DNA of 64,000 nucleotides from Sisyra terminalis (lineage: Eukaryota > Arthropoda > Insecta > Neuroptera > Sisyridae): the NCBI GenBank assembly GCA_958496175.1, contig OY292274.1, positions 47,936,630 through 48,000,629 of the forward strand, in the 5' to 3' direction. Under the pieces are notes generated by a model, which worked only from the letters and a program-made list of their open reading frames with translations, was not told the origin of the DNA and searched no databases. The first letter of the stretch is position 1; each line of letters opens with the position of its first letter. A program made the position numbers and the translations under genes. Positions 12,791-24,350 of the stretch are shown one piece after another.

Positions 12791-15064
12791 AATATTTATT
12801 TTATTTTTATTTGCTTATCTTACAAATCTGCATAATTATTTTTTTAAATCGAAATATGCATATTAATTTTTATCATATTTTATAATTTATATCGAAACAA
12901 TTTTGGTGATTTTGAATTGATAAATAAAAAAATATAGAATAAATGTTCATGATTTGCTAAAGTATTTGAAAATTATAAGATAAAATTAAATTATTGAATC
13001 TTACTTATAACGGTTTTTTTAAACCTTATTAGTTAATAATTTTGATGATTTTTTTTCGATTGATTTTGCATTCACTCTTCTATATGAACTACTTTAAAGT
13101 GATGATGTTTATTTAATAATACACAAGGGCTTCCAATCCAAATTTTGTCGGTATTCAATATTCAAACAAAGAAGAATTGTACCTACATAGGGCAAATGTA
13201 AAATGGTTTCGGTAGATAGTAAAATTATCTTTGCTAATTTTGATATATTAAAACTGACGTTGTACAATGTTTAGGCTCTAAAAAGGATGTTTTACGGCAA
13301 AATGTTTCATTTGTACGTTTAAAAGACAAAATTATGTCGCTCATAAAAAAGTTTTTCGATTTGAAATTTAAAAATCTCTTTAACGAACCTCGCCATATTA
13401 AGTCATAAATTCTTTTACGGCCCTATTAAAAAAAGTAAAATAAAATTTTTAAAAAATCGCATCTTATTAGTGTCAAATAAAGTTGGTTAATATCTTCACA
13501 ATCGTGAAGACCGAAACCACACATAGAGACGATGAAAACGATGTGGCCGCATCTGAGGCGGAAACGTTTCGATATTCAAATAAAAAAAATATATATTGAT
13601 ACGATAAAAATGCGATTTACGTCAACAAATTGAGTCCGAAATTTTGTTACCGAAACGGAGACTGCAGTTTCCGATTACATAAAAGTCCTCTCAACAAACC
13701 CTAAATTGCATTATGCTCCTCTACTACCGTACGATTTTTCATCGTCCGAGAATAGCGTCAAATTTCAAAGGAAATATTGATCTTTTTCAAGGAATAAAAC
13801 ATCTCGTTTTCGAATCAAAATTTACAATTCTTCTCGTCCAATCTTTTATCTGAAATTATTAGCCCGTTTGGTGTGAAAGAAGCGGACCCGAAGGTGCTTC
13901 TTTGTCAAAATGAACATTTCAGAGTCTCGCTTCGTTGCTCAGACAAACTTACTTGTTTCCACCTCAAATTTACATCAATCATAAAAGAGTTTTTTTTTTT
14001 TTTTCAATTTATACCTAAAACATGGACATAATAGTCATTTAAGTGTAATAAATTCGTTGAGAACATCTTTTGTGGATTTCCTGCCCCTAAACGCGTCTAA
14101 ATATAGACAATTTTTAAAGTAAAATTGATTTCTTCCGAGAACTTGAATTCAAAATCCAAACACGTCAGATCCGTGATAAGAATTAAAAATTAACTTCCTC
14201 ATTTGCTTAAAGTTAAATCCAATTGCTTTTATGAAAAAAGTAATTGAAATATTACATTAATTAAGGTTTCAAAATGTGTGGTTTAGCCTTTGATTGCATA
14301 TGCAATAAAGGCATCCTTTTGCTGATTTCCATAAAAGGAATTAATCGTAATTCATCCAAATGTAAAAGCAGACTAACATTAATGATACTAAATGTGGAAT
14401 TTTGAAGACAAAGAGAAGAGCGATGATGCCAAAGAATAACATAAAAAGATATTGAACAAAGTCTTTTTCGTTGAATTCCTTTTATAATTCCGACTCAAAA
14501 GCATTTATTTGGTTGTAACAATAAAAATAAAATTTAATATTCTACCCCGACTCAACCCTTATATATCAGGCACACGACCGACCTTATATTATTTAACCAA
14601 AAACCCCAAGTTGCCAAGCAAATTCCTTTGACAAGATTTGCGAAATAATTACACTCTTTATTCGGCTCTTAAAATTTAATTATCGAAACGTTTGTAGAGA
14701 ATTTTTCGACTGACCCGACCCAACGAGGGCAAATGGGACCAATTGAAGATAGAAAATAGGCATTATGTTAGGGGAACGCATTGCGTTAAACGGTTCAAAT
14801 AAAAATAATAATCCAAGTTTTATCAAATGCCTCAATTACCTTCATAAATTTATCAGAATCTCAACAACCAAGCCTTTTTTAATCGACTTTCTATTCCTCC
14901 CAAAAAATATTACCATTAACCTTCGATTTTCTTACTTATAAAAGTAACCACCCTTAACACAAGTAATTAGTAATCTTTAATTTTAAATTTTACTTAATAA
15001 GTTTTTAATCATACTTGAGCTTTAAAACATGAAAAGGTTACTAACATGCTTTTTTTTATTTCAG
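12791..15064. other. Non-coding DNA, probably intron upstream of the nephrin-type exons
   Basis: No exon is supported. Near 13505-13590 the sequence ATCTGAGGCGGAAACGTTTC followed by an AATAAA-type tail resembles the 3' terminal region of Penelope-like elements, but too little remains to call it. The segment ends in a polypyrimidine tract and CAG acceptor at 15062-15064, so its 3' part at least is intronic. Confidence 0.45.
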
Positions 15065-18000
15065 CACCTCCATCTTCAATTGAAATCGTCGATCATCCAT
15101 CCAATTCGAAAATCGAAATCCGAGAAAATCAGGAATATCAGCTTGAATGCTTAGTTCGTAATTCTAAACCAGCCGCGAAAATTGTTTGGTATCGCAAAAA
15201 TGTGGAGCTAAAAACTGGTAAGTAGTTAATGTAATAAAAATGATTTTGATTTAGAAAAAAAATATAACAAATTATATGTACTATACCAAAGCTTAAAGCC
15301 AACATAATAAGCTTCTGGGAAAGTTTCAAAGTCTAACTTCTGATGTAGTTTGCATACTTTATTCATTATAAGTAGGTACTTATAACTTTATGTCTAATAT
15401 ACAGTTTGAATGAAAGACAAAGGGAGATTTTTTATTCAATTTGTACTATCTTAATGCCTTTTCTTGCCGAAGCTTACTAGTTTTTCATCCCTCAAAGTTT
15501 AAAGTAGTATTATTGACAAAATCGTAGTAGTAAAAGAACCTTATTTTATTAGATAAACGTGATGATCATGTCCAGGAAGTCGAAGGTAATGGGAAATATA
15601 AAGGTAAACGTTTCGACGTTAGTTCTCGAATTACAATTTCGCCAACTGCTGAAGATGATTTCACCGAGTATACATGCGAAGCGCGCCATGAAGCGCTTCC
15701 AATGGACATGCCCTTACGCACCACCGTCCAATTAAGCGTTCTCTGTAAGTTATTATAAAATAATACTTATAATAATACGTTAAACTAAATCGTATATCTA
15801 CTACAGATCCACCAGGAATGCCATACATCGAAGGCTACACCGAAGGTGAGACAATTCGTCGCGGACAACAAGTTTCATTAATTTGCAAAAGCCGCGGTGG
15901 AAATCCTCCGGCTCAACTAATTTGGTATCGTAATGGCGAACAGGTAACTAATTTCGAAGTTGACAAATATTCGATTAATTAATCCAATGAGTATAACTTT
16001 AAAGGTTCGAATGGCGTATCGAACAACAAATCGTATGTCCGAAAACACATACACATTCGTCGCGGAGGCCGGCGATGATAAAGCGCGATACAAATGCGAG
16101 GCCAGCAACGTGATGTCCCATTCTCCGCTCAAAGCTCAAATCGACCTCACTGTACTTTGTAAGAGCGCTTTTCGTTGGCTATAGAAGGGAATGAGTTTGA
16201 TTCGATTTTTGATTATTTATGTTTTAGTTTCGCCGGCACATGTTACGATTTCGGGGCCTATGGAGGCACGGGTGGGTGACCCTGTTCCGTTGACCTGCTC
16301 CACGGCCAATAGCAATCCAGCTGCCGAGATCAAATGGATGGTCGCCGGCAGACAGGTAACGAATATAAGCTTCTTATCGGCGAAATAAAACTCGCAAATA
16401 GAACCTCTATTTAAATATCCAGGCCCCATTTTCATTCCTTTTTTACATCGGAAATAACGGAATAAAATATTTCTCCCGTCTTTACCGTATTCTCTACAAT
16501 CTTCATTTTATTTGTTTTTTTTACAGGTCCGTAATGCAACTGAAAGAAAGATTATTTCTCCCGAAGGTGGGTGGATTACAACCTCCAACATCACCGTCGT
16601 GATTGAACCGGGTGAACGCTCTTTGGTCGTCATCTGCCATGGCTTAAACCAGCAACTTACTGAAAATGTCGTTACAACACATAACATCAACGTTCTTTGT
16701 AAGATTTTATCTTGCATATTTTATTCTTCCTTCTCCTTTATCATTCTTCAAAAACATAATCGAATTATACCGAGCTATTACATTTCGAAGCTTTAACTAA
16801 TAACTATGTTTTAATGAGATATTTGAAATTACCAGAACTTGAGGAAAAAAAAATTAATTAAAACTATATTTCTTAGATCCGCCAAGTCAACCAATCATTC
16901 AAGGATATACAACGGGAACGCCTATTCCCGCGGGAACTGTCAAGAAAATTTCATGCATTTCCTCAGGCGGTAATCCTTTGGCAACCCTAACATGGTACAA
17001 GAACGACAAGAAAGTAAGTCAAAACCACAACCAATCATACATAATGCATGAAAGAGAAAGATGTGCTTTCAAGCTATTTTCAATTCGACATTTATTCTGA
17101 GGAGCTCACGCTCGTTTTTCGTTTCGTTTTCGTAGACTTCATGCATATATTTGTCTTGTCTTACAGATCAACTCTGTCATCACCAAAACCGATAAATCCG
17201 TGTCAGCCGAAGTGAAAATTTTAGCCAACGCCACCGATAATAACGCGCAGTATAGATGCGAGGCAGCAAATGCCGCGACCGAAATCCCTCTTTTTGAAAC
17301 CGTTACACTTAACGTTTATTGTGAGTCTCAGATTTTTTCGATTGTGCAAGAATGGAAAATAAGTGTTGCTTTCTTTTAGTCGCACCTGATCATGTAAAAA
17401 TTCAAAAATCTCCATTGGAGTTGAAGCCAAATACGTTAGCCACGCTAACTTGCGATTCCAGCTCAAGTCATCCTCCAGCACGGCTTTCATGGTGGCGCGA
17501 AGGAATCGCAGTACGTTCCGCTCACAATAGCACTCGAAGTGGGTTACATGGTGGATTTGCCTCAACTATTGAATTGAAAATCAACGTCACTGAAGACATG
17601 AATGGAATAGTTTATACATGCCAAGCCGCCAATGAAGCTCTTCAACGAAGCGTTCATGACTCAATAACTCTTCAAGTTTTATGTAAATCTCAAAAATTAA
17701 GACGCAATCACAAAAATATAAAGGAATTTTCTCTTCAGATAAACCCGTTTTCGAAGCTAGCAGTCCCCAAGCCGTAACAGGCGTTGAAAATGAATCATTA
17801 ATAATCACAGTCAAAGCCGATGGAAATCCACCTAACATTGCCTACACATGGACCAAAGACGGTCTTCCGATAGCCCGAGCGGGAAGTAGCAGTTCAACAA
17901 TGTCCGAAAGAATCATTTCCGACGGTGCCGTCTTAAATATTTCGAAAATCAACCGAAATGACGCTGGAATTTATAACGTCGAGGCTTCTAACTCGCAAGG

Positions 18001-21000
18001 AGGAAATGTTTTGAATATCAATGTAACAGTGGAATGTACGTAAATTTCGATTTTCATAACACATCCTTAATATATCCCAAAACTTTAAAAAGTAAACTTT
18101 TAATTTCTTTCCGGTTATAGATAGCGCAAAAATTAAAGCAGTATCGCAAAATGTGACTGTTAATCCGGGTGGAGATGCTACCCTCTTTTGCAAAGCTGAT
18201 GGAAATCCATTGACCGAAGACTCTTTTACGTGGCAGCGCCCTAATTATGGTGATATGGATATCAAAACTTCCATCACTTACAATCCTCAAAACTTTACCT
18301 CATACCTTCATGTGCATGAAGCAACTCGCGCTGATGTTGGCGAGTTCTTCTGCATCGTTAACAACGGAATTGGAAATGAGACAAAACGTCCCGTTTTACT
18401 CATCGTTAAATGTAAAGTTCATCTACTTATTTTTCGGTTCTTTTTATTAATATTTTCTTTCTTTGGGATTAGATAAACCTGAGCTAGACACTTCACCGCA
18501 CATTATGAAGGCAGCCGCCGACGCCGGAAGCCAAGCGCGACTCACCTGTCGAGCTTCAGCCGCACCTAAAGTGCGGTTCACTTGGTCCCGTGACGGCGCC
18601 TCCGTCCCCGTGAACTCTTCCAGCAAATATTTCGTGGAATATGCACAGGTGTGACTTACATAAATCCTCAAAACCTCAATTCGTAATTTAGAAGCATCAT
18701 TTTAGTCTTCACACCCTTTCTGGAACTATAAAATTGGAATTTATTTCATTTAACTCTTTTTTTTCAGAAGGATCAGTTAACATACGAATCGACATTGATA
18801 ATTCAACATGTCAGTAATTCTGATTATGGGACCTACGAATGTTTAGCTCGTAACGAAATGGGCTTTACTAGTACTTCGGTCAAACTGGAAGTGACTTCAG
18901 CTCCTGATATGCCAGTCAGCATTAGTGTTTTGAATGTAACACACGATTCAGCCACAGTTGCGTGGACTCCTGGGTTCAACGGAGGAATGCCAAGCTCTTA
19001 TCGAATTAGATATCGGTAAGACTGAGTTTTTATAAATTCTCTCATCATTCAAATGTATCCTTAATCAATCATTCGTTTTCTTTTTTTAGACTTTTAAGTG
19101 AAAACTCGTACAAGTACCAAGATGTTCCATTCGAAAATCAAACCATGGTTACGATTAAGGGTCTGGAACTTGGTTCTGAATATCTATTTTCTGTGATGGC
19201 CATGAACAAGTTGGGCGTCAGTAAATTTCTTCCAGATTTAACCAAAGCGAAGACATCAAGTAAGTCAATCTTAACAAAAACAAACCAGAAAACTGCTTTT
19301 ACTAACCAATTTCTTCTAATTTTCCATCTTTTCTAACAAAAGGTAAATCTCCAACTTCTTTTCATTCACCGAGCTCGTCGAGCTCCGGTTCTGATAGCCA
19401 AAATCAAAACTTTCCTGGCATGTTAATAATCATCGGAACCATTTCCGGCACCGTACTAATTCTTCTTAACGTTCTACTAATTGGCTGCTGCTTGCACCAC
19501 AAAGCCAAAAAACGAGTTACAGGTACATTTTTTTCATTTTCCTTTCTTTTCGATTTAGGCTCAGTCGAAGGTGTCGAACGTGACATTCCCGACGATATCT
19601 TAACGAAGGCTGATTTTCCGCGCGTTATTATTATTAGTGTATCCATTATTGGTGTTATCCTTTTATTTATTAATGTTGTACTTGTCACGTGTTATATGTT
19701 TAAAAAACGAGCTAAACGAATCAAAGGTATCTCTCAAGCTTTAGTTCTCACCAATTTTCGGTATTTTAATATTCTTTTTCATATAATAGAACAAAACGGC
19801 CATGCAAATAAAACTCCAACGATTGAAATGTATGCTCCAAGTAGTTACAATGATACTGTAACCGGTGAAACTCTATCTTCTGTCTCCGAAAAAAGCGAAA
19901 CATACTCGAATGAAGGTAGCAACGCTGACTATGTGGTAAGTACTGCAAATTGCTAAGAGTTATGTCCACATTATTTTTTTCTTTTTAAATTTCAGGATGA
20001 AGGACGTAAGCAAGCTGCAAGCACCTATTTGATTGATCAAGGTGATTATCCTTCGCCATATCCTCCCAATTATCCTGCTTATGAGATGCAAATTCACTCC
20101 AGTAGAGATATTCCTCCGCATAAGACGCATACGTTACCACATCCACACCATCATCATAACCATCATGTGCAGAATGAAATGCAACGGACGCGTGATGATC
20201 AGTCTATTGGTCGCCGTTATGATCAAGGAGGAAATATGTCAGGTAATCTTTAGTTTTCAATAATCAAATTATAATAATCAATCAGAAAATACAAAAAATC
20301 AGAACTTTCCATTCTTTGGTGTATACGTTAAAATTTTTAAAAAGTTGTCCATAAGCGTGTTAACGGGCTCCACGGCTCAGACCATGTAAAACGAGCGCGT
20401 ATATGCACTCATTTTCAATGGCTGGCCTACTGAGCACGGAATCGTCGGGTGCATTAACACCCTTACGGCACACAAAGGGTTAACAGTTTTTGATTGTTAA
20501 AATAAAGATACAATTAATAAATCTATACTATATTGAAATCCCCACAACGCTAACCGCTTCCAAAAATTACACAAAAGCTTACGAATATAGTTTTGGTCAT
20601 AGTTTGGGTTAATTTTTGCTGAAATCAAAACTTTCCAAAACTGAAAATTCGATTGAACATTACACACAAAAACTTACAATAACGTTCATTTTTTTAACAC
20701 AAACTCAGGCAATTTAGATCATTTTGGACAGGGATAAGAGTTCCATAGGGAATAGTAATTTATTACTATTTGCATCAACTATAGTATACATCTGTTCAAA
20801 TTCACACCAACACAATTGTATGGTGTTAAAAAATAATTTACTTGACCCGAATGATTTTATTGATTAGAACTGAGTTTATGGGAGGCATAAACTTATTTGC
20901 ATTTTTTTGTGTTACAGCCAAGTCTTCGTATATTAGCGCACCATCTCCAGCACCCCCTGCCGACGGTTCCTATTACAACATGTCCGACCGTTACTTATCC

Positions 21001-21348
21001 TATCCTCCACCACTCGAGTTCAACCACTCACCAATTCCTCCAATTCCAACGCCGCCGATTACAATGCCGGCACCAAACGGTACCCTCCGGAGGCATCCCC
21101 GTAGTAACATGGCTGTGCCTCCAGATGTACTCCATAACACTAGTGCTGGCGTCCAAAATCAACAAATCCTACACCCACAAGGACTTGCCGTGCAAAACAA
21201 CGTTCTCGTATGTTCAGACCAGCGAAACCAAAAAATCCGATTTAACTTAAATTGATTACAGAGAACCGACTGCATTCCCCCGATGACAACGTTCTCAAAC
21301 ATCCCCAACTACCCTGGCCCGATCGAACAAGAGGGGCATCTAGTGTGA
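15065..21348 (+). CDS. sns/hbs-like: Nephrin-family adhesion receptor (sticks-and-stones/hibris type), lacking N-terminal exons
   Basis: Membrane receptor of the nephrin/SNS/Hibris family, which binds Kirre/Rst (Neph) partners across cell contacts in myoblast fusion, nephrocyte slit diaphragms and eye patterning. Exons (all GT-AG, reading frame continuous): 15065-15217, 15553-15744, 15807-15943, 16005-16158, 16228-16355, 16527-16698, 16877-17013, 17167-17320, 17380-17682, 17739-18035, 18121-18411, 18473-18648, 18768-19015, 19090-19259, one of two transmembrane exons (19343-19522 or 19559-19726), 19790-19935, 19996-20242, 20918-21207, 21262-21348. That gives about 1,219 residues here: eight Ig-like domains (residues about 1-805), FN3 (about 805-900, with TPGFNGG), TM, and a tail of about 260 residues with NADYVDEGR, YPSPYPPNYPAY, a His-rich run, PPIPTPP and C-terminal GHLV. 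The sixth Ig unit here lacks both cysteines. Signal peptide and first Ig domain must lie upstream. Which of sns or hbs it is I cannot say. Confidence 0.95.
19343..19522 (+). CDS. Alternative transmembrane exon a of the nephrin-type gene
   Basis: 180-nt exon with 2 leading nt and 1 trailing nt of split codons. It encodes a Ser-rich juxtamembrane linker (PTSFHSPSSSSSSGSD), a hydrophobic helix (MLIIIGTISGTVLILLNVLL) and a stop-transfer segment with two cysteines then HHKAKKR. Acceptor aaaag at 19338-19342; donor gtacat at 19523. It has the same phases as exon 19559-19726, so either can join exon 19090-19259 to exon 19790-19935. Confidence 0.85.
19559..19726 (+). CDS. Alternative transmembrane exon b of the nephrin-type gene
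   Basis: 168-nt exon, phase-matched to exon a. It encodes an acidic juxtamembrane linker (VERDIPDDILTKADFPR), a helix (VIIISVSIIGVILLFINVVL) and a basic stop-transfer segment (FKKRAKRIK). The acceptor tttag ends at 19558 and the donor gtatct starts at 19727. The gap to exon a is only 36 nt, too short for normal splicing of a-to-b, so inclusion of a and b in one message by splicing is unlikely. The acidic linker contrasts with the Ser-rich linker of exon a. Confidence 0.85.
20360..20483. mobile_element. Possible TTAA-flanked MITE in a nephrin-gene intron
   Basis: A 124-bp GC-rich block sits in the 675-nt intron before exon 20918-21207, bounded by TTAA at both ends. The right end reads inward as TTAACCCTTTGTGTGCC, resembling piggyBac-type termini (TTAA target, CCC-starting repeats). 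The left end is TTAACGGGCTCC and does not match well, so the terminal repeat is degenerate or the resemblance is chance. Confidence 0.3.
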
Positions 21349-21845
21349 AACGAAATAAACGAAACGGCATTCTCGATAGAAGACTTTGTATAATACGAAA
21401 AACTTAAAAAATTCAAACTATTTGTGTGATTGAAAAGTGTTTTTTTTTTAAAAAAAAAAAAGAACAGAAAAACTTATCTTGGTGAATTTAACTAAAATGT
21501 TTATATATTAAGTGACTTAAGTGTTCAATCGTTCATTAAATACTTAACTAATGGCTAGGTGCAATCAAATTAACTAACTAATATCCCTCACTTTCACCCC
21601 ATTCCTCATAAAAAAATAATAATTTTTTTAAGTGCCAACCGAGAAAAAACTCCAGTTTTAAATGGCTGTTATTTTTTAAGGCAACTTTTTTTACTTAGCC
21701 TAAATGAATGTTTTAAGTTACTTGTCTTGATCTCTTCACTTAAGATCAAATAGAATGAAAAATGTTAAGTTTGTTGATTTATTGTGATTAAAAAAGGAAA
21801 AGTTCCGTTAATTATATTTTGTATAATAAAATTTATGATAAAATA
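21349..21845 (+). other. 3' untranslated region and polyadenylation signal of the nephrin-type gene
   Basis: After the TGA at 21346-21348 the sequence is AT-rich and closed. The best polyadenylation signal is AATAAA at 21825-21830, giving a 3' UTR of about 500 nt. Another AATAAA occurs just after the stop, around 21354-21359, probably too close to be the main site. Exact cleavage cannot be seen. Confidence 0.5.
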
Positions 21846-23924
21846 TTTTTTACTTTTAAAGTTAAACTTTAGCATTAGAAAAATAGAGAATATGTACAAA
21901 TTATTATTTTTTAATTTTGTAAAGTTTTTTTTTTTTAATTTAAATCCTAGTCGTTACTAAATGTAATACCAAAGCTTTTGTAGATAGAATTTGAGTTTAT
22001 TTATTTTTTTTCAGCGATTTTCTGCTGAATTTTCTATTTTAATTATTATAAAAATTCTCATTAATGAAAATCTTATTTTTTCTTTTTGTTATCTATGATA
22101 ATTCTGTCCATTTTTGTACTATAGTAACGAGTTATAATTGAGTTTAAAATATATTTTGTAAGAGAATTTTTTGTTGTTTTTTTTTTTCTTTTCATTTTTA
22201 CAATAAATTATATAACATATCCAGAAATTTTCAACGAAAAATTTGCAATAGTTTTTGCAAGTGTGATTCTGAAAATTATTTTCAGAGAATGATTTATTAT
22301 TAATACATTCATTTCGTAAAAAGAATACCCGACAGAACACCCATTATCAATTTACTGACTAGTTAACATAATCTTTAAACTTTTATTTGACTCCCAGCAA
22401 ATAACTCTAAGTTTCGGCAAAGAAGACTAATTCTTTGTTGAAATGCTGTGCTGTGCACATATAAATACTGTGTTACGCTAAATTCATATACCCACTACTA
22501 CATTCAAGTATTAGTGGTAGTTAATATAAATATGGTATTTTCGTTGTATTTTGTGCATGAGTAATTACTTATATGATTATTCGTATGGCATCTACAATTT
22601 TAATTAATTTTTCACAGCAATTTCACATAATAGTAATTTTTTAAGGTGTAATAAAAAGGGGAAACTAACAAAGCTCTCGCAGAGCTTTTTGTTCACAAAC
22701 TTTGTATTTGATAAATATTTCAGTTACGCATGCGTATGAACAAAAATATATCAAGCGCTAGGCATAAATAAAAATCAACGACAGAATTGAGTTTTAAGAA
22801 AGTTTTTTAATCGGTTTTTACATGGATATTCTTTTTCCTAATATGTATAAAAATTATCGAATTTATCTTTTTCATATTAATTCATAGTTTATAATTAAGA
22901 AATCCTCAAATTTGACCATCTATATTCCTAAAATATCACTTAAACAGTTGTCTATAAATACTATTATAGTTTATGTATAATGTAATTATGTATAATATAA
23001 ATTATACATTATTTTTCAAATTAGTTCAATTTTAAAATAATCCATTGCAAAATGCAGTCAAAAAGAAAAACCTTTAGTTAAATTAATGTAAAGATTTAAA
23101 CTGATCATCATAATAAAAAAGAATACACTACCCACATAACTGATATATTAAATCCTTCCCCATTTAAATAATTAAATTATTATTAATTAAAGTGCCTTGC
23201 AATATCAATAGATTTGATTTGTTATACTGATTAAAATTAAAACCAAAAAATGTATATATTACCTCATATTTATTGAAAAAAAAATATTCAAAATTTAATT
23301 AAATTTCGCATGTATTTAATGGCAGGGTACACAAAACAGTAAAAATAATTTCGTAAGCCAGTAATTATTACTGTGATTTTAATTGTTACAATATTTAATC
23401 AAATTATTAATTATTATTAAAATTTGATTTTATGTTATATTTAAAGCGAATAAAAAAATATTGAAATATTTTAATTATGTTTTGTCCCAAAAGTCGTTTG
23501 TCGTTTTTATATTTTACATCTTGAGAGTATAACATATTAAACATATAAAAATATAAAAATATAATTAATCTTAAAATTTGGACTTAAAGTCTAGACATGT
23601 TCGATAATAATTCAAATCATTGTACATTTTCCCAAAAATTCATAAATCTGTTTTAAATATATAAAATGTCTGTCAATATTATATTATAAACATCAACATT
23701 ATAAACATAAATGTATAATAATCTCTCTGAAATATTACATATATGACATATTTAAATATTAATCACTTAAAATACTCTAACTGTTTATTTGTATTTAATT
23801 GTATATAAAATAAAATATATAGCTAAAAATAAATTGGTTACGATTTCTTAACTGAATTCCAATTTATATTATACAAATTATACTTTAATTATTGAAGTAA
23901 AAAAAAAACATCTAATTAATAGTT
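21846..23924. other. AT-rich intergenic spacer
   Basis: No gene, RNA or transposon protein recognised. It is very AT-rich between about 22.8 and 23.9 kb, with many TATA/TTAA-type simple stretches. Confidence 0.5.
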
Positions 23925-24350
23925 ATCCCACACGTTTTGATTTCCCGGCAAACTATCCCGTTAATGCCAAATCTGTTTTGTCAGTAACATTAAAGGATAT
24001 TTCAATAGATAATATTTTGTTTAATTTTAGGAAAATAAACCAACCCTTTTTCCCCTAATTTGCACTTGGAAATTGTCCTTTTTAAAACTTTGAAACGAAT
24101 TTTGGTTGTCCTGTAGCACACAGGACGAAAATTTTTTGACATAATAGTTCACCTAAATGCCTTGTTTTATAGACTGCTGAGAAAAGTAGACCTCATAATG
24201 AAAACTCAGCCCTTGAAATGCCCTCATTTTAATCCAAATTAATCGCTTGGATTTTTACCTCCTTTACTCCCCGTTTTGATTTCTCGGCAAACTACCCCGT
24301 AAATGCGAAATATTTTTTGTCAGTAGCGTAAAGGATGACGACGTTTAAAC
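23925..24350 (-). repeat. Tandem-unit repeat family, minus-orientation cluster
   Basis: Two related units lie about 339 bp apart: cgttttgatttcccggcaaa starting at 23933 and cgttttgatttctcggcaaa starting at 24272. Each is followed by similar text (ccgtaaatgcgaaat / ccgttaatgccaaat, then gtcagta). The reverse complement matches the cluster at 25505-26085 (ccgagaaatcaaaacggg, ggaggtaaaaatt, tataaaacaagg). No coding capacity; class unknown. Confidence 0.6.

Noticed and set aside
1..15000. Search for the missing signal peptide and first Ig domain of the nephrin-type gene
   Set aside because: No segment with the expected Trp/Asp-x-x-x-Tyr-x-Cys pattern between splice sites was found; those exons are probably upstream of the window.
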